Under the pieces are notes generated by a model that made no database searches, was not told the origin of the DNA, and saw only the letters and a program-made list of their open reading frames with translations. The position numbers and the translations under genes were made by a program. A DNA stretch of 64,000 nucleotides from positions 1-64,000 of the forward strand of contig DAIQNR010000004.1 of the NCBI GenBank assembly GCA_036788295.1, read 5' to 3'. Position 1 is the stretch's first letter. Each line of letters opens with the position of its first letter. This document shows positions 9,321-17,968 of the stretch, one piece after another. This DNA comes from JAHQVK01 sp036788295. Lineage in GTDB: Bacteria; Myxococcota; Kuafuiibacteriia; Kuafuiibacteriales; Kuafuiibacteriaceae.

Positions 9321-10951
9321 CGGGGACCCACGACCTTCCATCCCGAGATGAGGTACGACTCGCCCCCGGGGACGGCGATGGTGGCGGCGAGCCGGGCGCG
9401 CGGGCTCGCTGGCAGCACGACGCACGGCTCCCGAATCTCGGCCCGGCGAGGGTTCAGCGCCATCGGGTCGAGCTCGGCGAGCGGGTCGAGCTCGGCCCAC
9501 CACAGCTCGGCGGACGCGGGAAGTGCTGTGCTCGGGCGAATCTCGAGACAAGTGGGCGACCCCGAGGTCCCGGCCCGCGCGAGCTCGACCTCGGGGAGTG
9601 GGTCCATGTTCGCGGCGAGCTCGAGAGCCTCGGCCCAAGCCACCTCGAACCCTCGAGGGTCAAGTCCGCAGGCCTCGAGCGGATCTCGGCCCGTCCACGC
9701 CTCCCAGGCTTGGCCAAACCCGCTCCTTCTTCCGCTCTCGAGCGCCGCGAGCAAATCGAGCCGCTGCTCCCCGCAACGGGATAGGGCGAGCCCGAGGCCA
9801 ACGGCGCTCACCGCCTCGGCGACGTCGAGCCCGTGGCGGTCGAGCACGCCCGTCCACGCCCGAAGGTCTTCAGGGGAAAGTCCGCGAGGGATCCCTCCCG
9901 GGGCGCCGGCGCCGGTGAGCACCGAAGCGAGCCCGGCCCGCAATCTGTCCTTCGCCGGATCTCGGGCGGCGCTTTCCCACAGGGTGGCCCGAGCGAGCCG
10001 GCGAAGCATCGCCCCGCCATCTGCGGCGAGAAGGCGCGGATCCTCGACGTCTGTGTTCCACGAGAGGGAGACCGGGACCGCGACCCCGGCCGCACGAAGG
10101 GTTTTCTCGAGCTCCCCCTCGATGGCACCAAGAGCGTCGGCGCGTCGGGCCGAACTGGTCCCGGCGAAAGCCCGGTGAAGGGCGAGCACGCCATCGGAGA
10201 CCAGAAAGGCGCCGGCCACCGCGACGGCGACCAGGCCCCGCTCCCACCCGTCGGCCGGGCGCTGCCGCTCGACGACCTCGGTCCCGCCGTGGCGGGTGAG
10301 CAGCCAAGCGGCGCCGAGCGTGCCGGCGACGGCCCAAACGAGCGAGACGCCCTGCGCCCGCTCGAAGATCTCGCCCTGCGCGCCAGGGTCCAAGAAGAGC
10401 GCTCGGCCGAGACCGGAGTTCGCGACGAGCTCGGGCGCGATCTGTTGGCCGGTGCCGAGCACCGCGAGCAGGATCGCCCACGCGCCCACCCGGTACCGCC
10501 CGAGCTGCGAGAACAGGGCGGCGACGCCGAACCAATTCGCGCTCGTCGCCGCGAGCTCGAGGACAAATGCAGCGAGAAAGTCAGGACCCACGATCTCACG
10601 GGCCCGGGCGAGCTCGGTGACGAGCAGCGTCCCGAGCAAGAGGGGGAGCAAGGTCAGAACATGACCGAGGGCGAGCTTCACCGCCGCGATCCGGCCCGGG
10701 GGGAGCGGGGTACCGAGCAAGAAGCGCCATGTCCCGTCGGCGTGCTCCTTGATGAACAGCCGGTGGCTCCACCCGAGCGCGAGCAGCGGGGCCGCGAGAG
10801 CGGTCGCCTGGGCGACGGAAGGCATGAGGCTCGGCGCGTCCTGGACGAGCGCGAGTCCGGTCGTCATGGTCAGGAGCGCCAAGACGGCGAACACATCGAG
10901 GACCGGAGAGAACCCATGCTCGCGCAGTTCCTTTTGGAGGAAAGCGATCAC
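9317..10951 (-). CDS. ABC-2 type permease with large C-terminal domain
   Basis: 544 residues from a GTG that overlaps the ATPase stop codon (GTGA). It opens with FLQKELREHGFSPVLDVFAV and has about six hydrophobic segments in the first 275 residues, typical of an ABC-2 exporter half. A C-terminal soluble region of about 260 residues follows, with two regions rich in Trp, Asp and Leu and no motif I can name. It should pair with the fused permease downstream to make a heterodimeric membrane unit driven by the ATPase encoded upstream. The substrate is unknown. Confidence 0.8.
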   Translation of the reverse strand: MIAFLQKELREHGFSPVLDVFAVLALLTMTTGLALVQDAPSLMPSVAQATALAAPLLALGWSHRLFIKEHADGTWRFLLGTPLPPGRIAAVKLALGHVLTLLPLLLGTLLVTELARAREIVGPDFLAAFVLELAATSANWFGVAALFSQLGRYRVGAWAILLAVLGTGQQIAPELVANSGLGRALFLDPGAQGEIFERAQGVSLVWAVAGTLGAAWLLTRHGGTEVVERQRPADGWERGLVAVAVAGAFLVSDGVLALHRAFAGTSSARRADALGAIEGELEKTLRAAGVAVPVSLSWNTDVEDPRLLAADGGAMLRRLARATLWESAARDPAKDRLRAGLASVLTGAGAPGGIPRGLSPEDLRAWTGVLDRHGLDVAEAVSAVGLGLALSRCGEQRLDLLAALESGRRSGFGQAWEAWTGRDPLEACGLDPRGFEVAWAEALELAANMDPLPEVELARAGTSGSPTCLEIRPSTALPASAELWWAELDPLAELDPMALNPRRAEIREPCVVLPASPRARLAATIAVPGGESYLISGWKVVGPR

Positions 10952-11790
10952 CGGTCGCTCCGAGTGAGGCCGATGAAGATGTCCTCGAGGCTCACCGGGT
11001 GGCTGTCGAAAAGAGGCGCTTCGCCCTGTTCCCGGCGCAGGATCACGTCCGATTCGCTCGAAAAGAGGACCTTCCATCCCTCTGGGACCGGCGCTCCAAC
11101 CTCGGAGCGGCGAAACGCCCGGTCCAAAGCCTCGACTGGGCCTTCGTGCACGAGAGCCCCGCCGTGAAGCACCCCGACGGTGTCGATGACCGGCTCGAGT
11201 TCCCGCAGCTCATGGCTCGAGATCAAGGCGGCGCGCCCGGTACCCCGTATCTCTTTTCGAAGCCGGTCGAGGATCTCCCGCCTCGTGATCGGGTCCACGC
11301 CCGCGGTCGGCTCATCGAGGATGAGAAGCTCCGGCCGGTGGGAAAGCGCCAGCGCAAACGCGAGCTTCATGCGGCTGCCGGTGGAGAGGACTCGAACCCG
11401 GTCGGTCCGGTCGAGGCCAAACCCGTCGAGCAGCTCGAAGTAGAGACCCGCGTCCCACGTCGGGTAGTGCGCGCCGACGAAGGCCCCCAGGCGGGCGACC
11501 GTCATCCACGGGTAGAATCGGGGCTCCTGGGGAACATAGCCCACGATGCGGCGAAGCTTCGGGGTCACCCGGGGCACGTTCTGTCCGAGCAGCGCGATGC
11601 GGCCCCGCCGAGGCCGGAGGATCCCCATGAGGATCTGAAGCGTCGTCGTCTTGCCGGCCGCGTTTCGGCCGAGGAGCCCGTACACGCTTCCCCGCGGCAC
11701 ATGAAGCCGAAGGTCTCGCAGCACCGGACGCCGACCGAAGGCAAACGCGAGCTCCGTCGTGGCTACCGCGAGCCCAGGACCTGCATCCAC
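10948..11790 (-). CDS. ABC transporter ATP-binding protein
   Basis: About 280 residues from GTG 11790. The ATPase motifs appear in order: Walker A GRNAAGKTTT, Q-loop YVPQEPRFYPWMT, a degenerate signature LSTGSRMK, Walker B LLILDEPTAGVD and H-loop SSHEL. It resembles the ATPases of ABC-2 (CcmA/YtrB-like) exporters. It is first in a three-gene minus-strand operon with both permeases, joined by four-base overlaps, so the three are likely translationally coupled. The exact start is uncertain; an AGG lies about ten bases before the chosen GTG. Confidence 0.87.
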   Translation of the reverse strand: MDAGPGLAVATTELAFAFGRRPVLRDLRLHVPRGSVYGLLGRNAAGKTTTLQILMGILRPRRGRIALLGQNVPRVTPKLRRIVGYVPQEPRFYPWMTVARLGAFVGAHYPTWDAGLYFELLDGFGLDRTDRVRVLSTGSRMKLAFALALSHRPELLILDEPTAGVDPITRREILDRLRKEIRGTGRAALISSHELRELEPVIDTVGVLHGGALVHEGPVEALDRAFRRSEVGAPVPEGWKVLFSSESDVILRREQGEAPLFDSHPVSLEDIFIGLTRSDR

Positions 11791-11882
11791 GGCGCGTGAG
11801 CCTCGATCACTTCGAACGCCAAGGCAAGGCTGTCCGCCGACGACCACGTTTTGCCGTGCGGCACCCACCCCCGAACGCCAGC

Positions 11883-12542
11883 TCAGGGTTCGAGGCCGAG
11901 CTGGGGGAGGAGCGGGGGACATTCGCTGGGGTTTTCGAGCCGAGGAAGGACCGCGACGGGCAAGGTCCCGAGGAACGGGGCGAGCGCGGCGATGGTGGCT
12001 TCGAGCGGCATGGGTTCGGTTTCGCTGCGGCTCAGGACCAAGCCGATGATGGGCACCCGGGCGGCAACGAGCGCGTCGATCGCGGTCAGCGTGTGGCTGA
12101 TCGAGCCGAGGTAGGTGCCCGCGACGAGCAGGGCCGGGCACCCGAGCGCGCCGATCCACTCTCGGACGGTGCGGTCGCCGCCGATCGGGACCCTGACCCC
12201 GCCCACCCCCTCGATGAGAACCCACCGGGCCTCGCGGGGGCGAAGGCAGAAGCGGACCACTTCGTCGAAGTCGAGCCGCCGGCCCGCTGCCGCGGCGGCC
12301 TGGTCGGGGGCGAGCGGCGCCTCGAACGACCACGGGCAGATCGACGAGATTTCGTCCACCGGCCGGCCCATCGCCGCGAGCAAGCGGCCCGGGTCGCTCG
12401 AGCCGAGGTCGGGCCCCACTCCGCTCGCCACCGGCTTCATGGCCAGGGCAGAGACGCCGAGCCCCCTCAGCTCGCGGACGAGGGCGGCCGTGACCACGGT
12501 CTTTCCGATGTCGGTCCCGGTGGCGGTCACGAACAGCTTCAT
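11883..12542 (-). CDS. bioD: ATP-dependent dethiobiotin synthetase
   Basis: 219 residues. The N-terminal P-loop variant FVTATGTDIGKT and the following KPVASG are diagnostic for BioD, as are EGVGGVRVPI and GLVLS further on. The enzyme closes the ureido ring of 7,8-diaminopelargonate with CO2 and ATP. Its ATG overlaps the end of bioF by four bases, so bioF-bioD form an operon. The product is the substrate for the bioB enzyme encoded about 5 kb away on the other strand. Confidence 0.93.
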   Translation of the reverse strand: MKLFVTATGTDIGKTVVTAALVRELRGLGVSALAMKPVASGVGPDLGSSDPGRLLAAMGRPVDEISSICPWSFEAPLAPDQAAAAAGRRLDFDEVVRFCLRPREARWVLIEGVGGVRVPIGGDRTVREWIGALGCPALLVAGTYLGSISHTLTAIDALVAARVPIIGLVLSRSETEPMPLEATIAALAPFLGTLPVAVLPRLENPSECPPLLPQLGLEP

Positions 12543-13687
12543 CCGAGCACCTCGGCGAGCGCCTCGAGCAGCAGATCCACGTCTTCGTCCCGGTGCGCCG
12601 CCGACACGCTGATGCGCAGCCGCGCCGTGCCCTCCGGCACGGTGGGGGGCCGGATCGCGGGCACGAAGACGCCGCGCTCGAGCAACCGAGCCTGCACCGA
12701 CATCGCGCGCTCGTTGGCCCCGAGCAAGACGGGGACGATCGCAGCGGCCGGAGCGGGGAGCCCGAGAGCGCCCGCGATCCGGCGGGCGTGCCCGCGGGCG
12801 ACCGCCGCCCGCTCCGGCTCCCGGGCGAGCACCAACAGCGCGGCCTCGGCCGCCGCGACCACCGCCGGGGGCAGCGCGGTGTGAAAGATGAGGGTCCGGG
12901 CCCGGCCGAGCAGGAAATCGACCACCGCGCCGGACGAGGCGAGGAAGCCGCCGTAGGCCCCGAGCGCCTTCGAGAGCGTCCCGATCCGCAAGGGAACCTG
13001 CGCCGGCCCCAGCCCGGCCGCCCAGGCGCTGCCCCCTCCCCCGGGTCCGACCACGCCGGTCCCGTGGGCGTCGTCCACGAGCAGCCAGGCGTCGTAGGCT
13101 TCGGCGAGCGCCGCGAGCGTCGGCAGCGACGCGGCGTCGCCGTCCATCGAGAACACCCCCTCGGTGAGAATGATCGCGTGCTTGACGGCGGCCCGGTGCC
13201 GGTCGAGCAGGGCCTTCAGCGCGTCGGTGTCGTCGTGGGCAAAGACGTGCATCGGCGCCCGGCTGAGGCTTGCCCCGGCAAAAAGGCAGGCGTGGGCGTG
13301 GGCGTCGATGAAGACCGCGTCGCCGGGGCCGATGAGCGCGGGGATGACGCCCAGGTTTGCAAGGTAGCCGCTGCCGAACACGAGCGCGGCTTCCGTCCCT
13401 TCGAGCCCGGCGAGCGCCGCCTCGAGCGCAGGGTACCCTGCACCGTCCACGACGATGCGAGACGACTTCGCCCCCGCGCCACCGGCCGCCCCGGCCTGCG
13501 CGGCGGCGATGACGTCGGGGTGGTGGGCGAGCCCGAGATAGTCGTTGGTCGCAAAGGCCACGTAGCTTTGGCCCCCACGGGAGAGGCTCCGGGCGTCGGC
13601 CATCCCGCCGCGAAGCGTCCGGCGGGTCCCCCGGGCTTGTTGCCGGCGAAGCCCGGCGGCAGCGTGGGCATCGAGCGAGCGGGACAT
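12539..13687 (-). CDS. bioF: 8-amino-7-oxononanoate synthase
   Basis: About 382 residues from ATG 13687; a GTG three codons upstream (13696) is possible. It is an alpha-oxoamine synthase with NDYLGLAHHP, LVFGSGYLANLG, EGVFSMDGD, DDAHGTGVVG and the PLP lysine in TLSKALGAYGG. It condenses pimeloyl-CoA or pimeloyl-ACP with alanine, the first committed step of the biotin rings. It is coupled to bioD downstream. The GNAT gene ends 63 bp upstream on the same strand and may be in the same transcript. Confidence 0.92.
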   Translation of the reverse strand: MSRSLDAHAAAGLRRQQARGTRRTLRGGMADARSLSRGGQSYVAFATNDYLGLAHHPDVIAAAQAGAAGGAGAKSSRIVVDGAGYPALEAALAGLEGTEAALVFGSGYLANLGVIPALIGPGDAVFIDAHAHACLFAGASLSRAPMHVFAHDDTDALKALLDRHRAAVKHAIILTEGVFSMDGDAASLPTLAALAEAYDAWLLVDDAHGTGVVGPGGGGSAWAAGLGPAQVPLRIGTLSKALGAYGGFLASSGAVVDFLLGRARTLIFHTALPPAVVAAAEAALLVLAREPERAAVARGHARRIAGALGLPAPAAAIVPVLLGANERAMSVQARLLERGVFVPAIRPPTVPEGTARLRISVSAAHRDEDVDLLLEALAEVLG

Positions 13688-13750
13688 CGAGAGCACCGGT
13701 ACCGCGGCTTCGGTTCGGCGACCAGCCCACCGCGCAGCGAGAGCTCTGCA

Positions 13751-14326
13751 TCACGCGCGGACGGGCCAGGCGGCACGTCCTTCTCGGCCCAGGCCTTCTT
13801 CGAGGACGGCGCGGTAGGTGATCATGCCCGCATCGATCGGCCCGGTCACCACGGTCGGGAACGCTCTTTTCACCACCCGTCCGAGCCCGTGGTTGTGCGC
13901 CATCGAGCTGAAATGGAGCGACTCGATCCCGCGCTCTTTCGCGGCCTCCCCGAGCCGCACGAGCAGCGCGTGGCCCAGGCCTCGCCCCCGAAACGCGTCC
14001 ACCACCACGATCGCGGCCTCGACGGTGTGCGGGTCCTCGCGGGCGAAGCGGGCGACCCCCATCGGGATCCCGTCCATGGCCGTGCCCGGGGAGCCGATAG
14101 CGCCAATGGCGAGATCATTGTCGTTGTCGAGATTCGTGAGCCGCCCGGTCTCCTCATCGCTGAGGCATTGCTTGTGGGAAAAGAACCGCAGGTACCGGCT
14201 CTCGGAGGACAGCGCGGCGAAGCCGGCGTGGAGAAGCGCCGCATCTTCGGAGCGGACGAGGCGAAGGTCAGCCCGCACGCCTTCGAAAAGGCAGAGAGTC
14301 TCCGCATATCCAGGTTCGTACTGCAT
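13751..14326 (-). CDS. GNAT family N-acetyltransferase
   Basis: 191 residues with one GNAT domain. LRLVRSEDAALL and SRYLRFFSHK at the start resemble the acetyltransferase domain of Pat-type protein acetylases. The acetyl-CoA binding loop reads VVVDAFRGRGLGHALL (the R/Q-x-x-G-x-G/A signature). The substrate cannot be told from sequence. It lies on the minus strand between the papain-fold gene pair and bioF; the spacing to bioF (63 bp) allows cotranscription but gives no functional link. Confidence 0.8.
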   Translation of the reverse strand: MQYEPGYAETLCLFEGVRADLRLVRSEDAALLHAGFAALSSESRYLRFFSHKQCLSDEETGRLTNLDNDNDLAIGAIGSPGTAMDGIPMGVARFAREDPHTVEAAIVVVDAFRGRGLGHALLVRLGEAAKERGIESLHFSSMAHNHGLGRVVKRAFPTVVTGPIDAGMITYRAVLEEGLGREGRAAWPVRA

Positions 14327-14451
14327 CGTTCATCCTACGCTCCTGACCGTGAAGGCCGGCGGCCGGCTTGTCCATCCCTTTCTGCTGCAGTGCAGCATTC
14401 TTTTCTGCGGTTGGCTCCGCCCGACTTTGCGCTCCCTCGACGGCGCATCTT

Positions 14452-15675
14452 CTATGGGCCCACCGGGTTGCCGATGTTCACCCAGGTCCAGTCTCCCCCC
14501 GAGAACACCTGCTGCATCGGCCGCGGTCCCGCCCCCGGGTTGCCCGGGTCGTGATCCACGACGTAGGGGGTGAGCTCCGCCTCCGCTCCGTAGTGGGCTC
14601 GCGCATCCTCCAGGGTCGCGAACGCCGGGCCGGTCGCGCGGCTCGGGGGGCCAAATCCCACCACCATGGAGACATGCGGATCGCCGCTCGAGTACACGAT
14701 GTCACCGAAGCGAAGCTCGAGGGGATCGGTGACGACGGCGCCTCGGCTCTGGAACATGCGCTGCAGCTCGAACGCGCCTCGCGCCGACCCATCCGGCACC
14801 GGAGGGCCCCGAAACGTCATGGGCCCGTCGGCCACGGTCAGCTCGCCGAAGCGCTCGAAGCCCGAATACAGATAGCCGACCGATAGAAAGTTGGCGCAGT
14901 TGCCGCCAAACTCCGCGAGGAAGTCGAACCCCGTGATGGCGGTCCAGGCCTCGCCGTCCTGGTCGAGGTGCTCGAATGCGATGCCGAAGAGGGCCGCCGC
15001 GGCCCTCGCTCGCTCGTTTGGGTCGCCGCCGGACGCCGCTCGCAGCAGCGGCATCACGAGCTCCATGTCCACGTTTCCCGCCTCCAGCGCTTCGGTCAGG
15101 CCGCCAGCGACCTGCGACGGCATGTTCTCCACCAAGACCGAGAAGGTCCCTTCATCGAAGTCATCTCCGCCGGGGTAAGCTTCGGCGAGGAGGGACGCGA
15201 ACAACGGCCGATACGCGGACAGCTCGAGGGCATCGACGAAGGTCCCGGCCGTCTCCTCCGCGAGAGCGCCGTCCACCGCGAGCGCAGCGAAAGCCTCGAG
15301 CCGTTTGGGATCACAGAGCAATTCGGCCGCGAAGGCTGATACCTCGGGCCGGTCCGGTTCGAGGCCCAGGTGGGCCGCGATGGCTCGCGCGATGGCTTCT
15401 TCCGCCTCAGGGCCGACCTCGGTGGCTCCGGCGTCCGTTCGCCCCACGCCGAGCAGCTCCAAGTCCGCATCGGGGCCGTCGAGATCGAGCTGGTCGTCCT
15501 CCGAGGCGTAGACCGCGGTGGGAACCGCATCGGTCTGGATGTTGGGATCAATCCCGTCCGCGTAGACCTCGATGCGGTAGTGGGTCTCGTGCACGAGGAC
15601 GTCGTCAGTCGTTTCGGGCGTTCCCCGGTCGTCCACGCGGATTACGGTGATGGGTACGAATCGCACGTTGTCCAT
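14452..15675 (-). CDS. Amidase_6/NlpC-like papain-fold protein without signal peptide
   Basis: 407 residues. The C-terminal 150 residues hold a probable cysteine hydrolase core: GGNCANFLSVGYLYSG (nucleophile Cys plus an N-x-S turn, as in amidase_6 domains), then FGDIVYSSGDPHVSMVVGFG with a likely catalytic His. The middle (about 65-250) is acidic and helical. There is no Sec signal. It is encoded 27 bp after another papain-fold gene on the same strand, and the two products share weak N-terminal resemblance. A cell-wall hydrolase, a delivered effector, or a peptidase acting in the cytosol are all possible; I cannot decide between them. Confidence 0.5.
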   Translation of the reverse strand: MDNVRFVPITVIRVDDRGTPETTDDVLVHETHYRIEVYADGIDPNIQTDAVPTAVYASEDDQLDLDGPDADLELLGVGRTDAGATEVGPEAEEAIARAIAAHLGLEPDRPEVSAFAAELLCDPKRLEAFAALAVDGALAEETAGTFVDALELSAYRPLFASLLAEAYPGGDDFDEGTFSVLVENMPSQVAGGLTEALEAGNVDMELVMPLLRAASGGDPNERARAAAALFGIAFEHLDQDGEAWTAITGFDFLAEFGGNCANFLSVGYLYSGFERFGELTVADGPMTFRGPPVPDGSARGAFELQRMFQSRGAVVTDPLELRFGDIVYSSGDPHVSMVVGFGPPSRATGPAFATLEDARAHYGAEAELTPYVVDHDPGNPGAGPRPMQQVFSGGDWTWVNIGNPVGP

Positions 15676-15702
15676 GGTATCCTCCTCGGGGTGGGTCTTG
15701 CT

Positions 15703-16638
15703 TCAAGAGAACGTCAGCATGAAGTAGTGAGGCTGGAAGGAGCCGAGCACGTTCAGGCGCCCTTGGACTCCCTGCTCGAGATGGTCCCAGGAAATGCTTC
15801 GCTCCGTCCCGGAGTCGGGGTCGACGACCGAGAACCTGCCGTCTTCGTATCCCGTGACGATGACATAGTGGGTTGTCGCCGGACCGCTTTCGTCCACGAA
15901 CTCACGGAATCCAACCGAGATCAGCACGGGCTGACCAGCCTCGAGCGCGCCGAATAGCCGCTCGAAGAAGTCATCGAAGGTTCGGAGATCGCCATCGTTC
16001 AAGTTTTCGACCCGAAGGTTGTAGTCCTGTTCGGCAATCCTCTGCAGCGCCGTGTAGCTCGTGCCCTGCGCGTTCGACGTTCCCGCCTTCTCCCCGAGCT
16101 CGCGGATCGCGGCGCCGTCGATATTGCCTTCGTAGACCCCCATCCGGGCCAAAATCATCAGGAGTGCGGTGGGCCCGCAGAGGTTCTGCCATGCCACGAC
16201 GTCCACGGAGTTTGGGGCCGCCGCTGACTGGGCGATGAGCACGTCGTCGAACGCCCCAGGGACGCCGACCGCGTACGCCTCGAACGCCCTTACCTCTCGA
16301 AGCTCGACTTGACCGAGAAGCGCTTCGGCGTCGAAGCTCGCCTCCTCGATGAGGCCCTCGCTCGCGGGCACGAACCGCGGATCGAACATGGCCCCCTCGG
16401 CGGTGAGCGTGACCTGCCCGGGCTCCGACGCACCGGATGGTTCGAACGAGAACGTGACCATCACGTCGCCGTTCGCCGCAGCCCATGCGAGCTCCGCGTC
16501 GGTCGTGGTATTTTCATCGTTGTCCAACTCCGCGACCTGGTACTCCTCACGGATGGTCACCAACTCATCCATCCCGTCCCCGTCCACGTCCATCGGGACC
16601 GTGTACTCTCGAGTCACCGTCTTGAACTGCACCGTCAT
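15703..16638 (-). CDS. C39-like papain-fold peptidase
   Basis: 311 residues from ATG 16638. An N-terminal acidic beta-rich region (1-150) precedes a C39_2-type cysteine peptidase domain. The features are WQNLCGPTALLMILARMG with the nucleophile Cys, SYTALQRIAEQ, PVLISVGF, then THYVIVTGYEDGRFSVVDPD with the catalytic His and the Asp of the usual triad. No signal peptide or membrane span is visible, unlike most secreted C39 enzymes. It is the first gene of a two-gene unit with the amidase_6-like gene. ATG 16638 is preferred over the upstream start at 16716 because AAAAG precedes it and the coding signal begins there. Confidence 0.7.
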   Translation of the reverse strand: MTVQFKTVTREYTVPMDVDGDGMDELVTIREEYQVAELDNDENTTTDAELAWAAANGDVMVTFSFEPSGASEPGQVTLTAEGAMFDPRFVPASEGLIEEASFDAEALLGQVELREVRAFEAYAVGVPGAFDDVLIAQSAAAPNSVDVVAWQNLCGPTALLMILARMGVYEGNIDGAAIRELGEKAGTSNAQGTSYTALQRIAEQDYNLRVENLNDGDLRTFDDFFERLFGALEAGQPVLISVGFREFVDESGPATTHYVIVTGYEDGRFSVVDPDSGTERSISWDHLEQGVQGRLNVLGSFQPHYFMLTFS

Positions 16639-17005
16639 GCTTTTGGGCCATCGCAAGGCTTGGGCCAGGTAGCGATGCGCAAGAGGTCGATGTTCAGAGT
16701 GGTCAGACTGCACCACCTACGGAGCACTCGAGGGCCTGAAGGTCCGGCCCTGCCCATCGCGTGTCGTCCCGGCGACAGCTTGCCCGCAAGGGCTCGTTAT
16801 CCTCCATCTCGGGCTGCGCGGTCTGCTCGTGAGGAGGTCTCAGCCATGTCTCTCCAGAAGGAGGAAGGGGTCTTGCATCGTCCCGGCGCGCCGAAGTTGG
16901 CCCTCCCTCTTCGAGCGGGGCGAAGGGGCCCGCGAATCACAGGACCTGAACGGAACCTCGCTGCCCCGGTTGACCTCGAGACGACAACCGAGAAGCCTGG
17001 CGGCG
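16639..17005. other. Intergenic region between the papain-fold pair and bioB
   Basis: 367 bp separating divergent genes, so it must carry promoters both ways. I see no BirA-type or BioR-type operator. A TTGACC at about 16969 could be a -35 for bioB but has no convincing -10. No other gene is supported here. Confidence 0.5.
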
Positions 17006-17968
17006 ATGGTGGCGATGAACGCTCCAAACCAAAGCGCGCAAAAGACGGTGGGCGAGGCCCTCGCGTGGTTCGAGGCCCCGCTGTTCGACGCGCTCCACGC
17101 CGCCCACGGGGTGCACCGGGCCCATTTCGACCCGAACGAGGTGCAGAGGAGCGAGCTGCTCAGCATCAAGACCGGCGGCTGCCCGGAGGACTGCGCGTAC
17201 TGTCCGCAGGCGTCCCGCTACGACGATCCGGCGACCCGGGAGCCGCTGATGGCGCTCGACGACGTGCTCAGCCGGGCCCGTGCGGCCAAGGAGCGGGGGG
17301 CGACCCGGTTCTGCATGGGCGCGGCCTGGCGCAGCCCGAAGGACAAAGACCTCGACCGGGTGATCGAGATGGTCAAAGGGGTGGCGGCGCTCGGGCTCGA
17401 GACGTGCGTGACCCTCGGGATGCTGCGGGCGGAGCAGGCGGCGAGGCTCGGCGAGGCTGGGCTCGACTACTACAACCACAACCTCGACACCGATCCGGGC
17501 TACTACCCGACCATCATCGGCACCCGCCGCTTCGAGGACCGGCTCGAGACCTTGGGTCACGTCCGGGACGCCGGCATCAAGGTGTGCGCCGGCGGGATCG
17601 TGGGCATGGGGGAGAGCCGGCGGCAGCGGGCCGGCCTCCTGGTGGCGCTCGCCAACCTGCCCGAACCCCCGGAATCGGTGCCGATCAACCGCTTGGTGCC
17701 GGTGGGCGGCACCCCGCTCGCCCACGCCCCCGAGATCGATCCCTTCGAGATGGTTCGGACGATCGCCGTGGCCCGGATCCTGATGCCGAAGGCCCGCATT
17801 CGTTTGTCCGCCGGGCGGGAGACGATGAGCGACGAGCTTCAAGCGATGTGCCTGTTCGCCGGCGCCAACTCGATCTTCTACGGGGAGCGGCTGCTCACCA
17901 CCCCGAACCCGGAAGCGGAGCGGGACGAGCGCTTGTTCTCTCGGCTGGGCCTGCATGCCGCCCCGTGA
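17006..17968 (+). CDS. bioB: Biotin synthase
   Basis: About 320 residues. It is a radical-SAM TIM barrel with the cluster motif in GGCPEDCAYCPQ (C-x3-C-x2-C) and the BioB-specific stretches SIKTGGC, YYNHNLDT, CAGGIVGMGES and NRLVPVGGTP. The last part has RLSAGRE and FAGANSIFYGE. It inserts sulfur into dethiobiotin using a second, [2Fe-2S] cluster. ATG 17006 and ATG 17015 are both possible starts. The end overlaps bioA by 14 bases, so the two are one operon. Confidence 0.94.
   Translation: MVAMNAPNQSAQKTVGEALAWFEAPLFDALHAAHGVHRAHFDPNEVQRSELLSIKTGGCPEDCAYCPQASRYDDPATREPLMALDDVLSRARAAKERGATRFCMGAAWRSPKDKDLDRVIEMVKGVAALGLETCVTLGMLRAEQAARLGEAGLDYYNHNLDTDPGYYPTIIGTRRFEDRLETLGHVRDAGIKVCAGGIVGMGESRRQRAGLLVALANLPEPPESVPINRLVPVGGTPLAHAPEIDPFEMVRTIAVARILMPKARIRLSAGRETMSDELQAMCLFAGANSIFYGERLLTTPNPEAERDERLFSRLGLHAAP

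Noticed and set aside
16639..17005. BirA-type operator upstream of bioB
   Set aside because: No TTGTAAAC/GTTTACAA-like dyad could be found.
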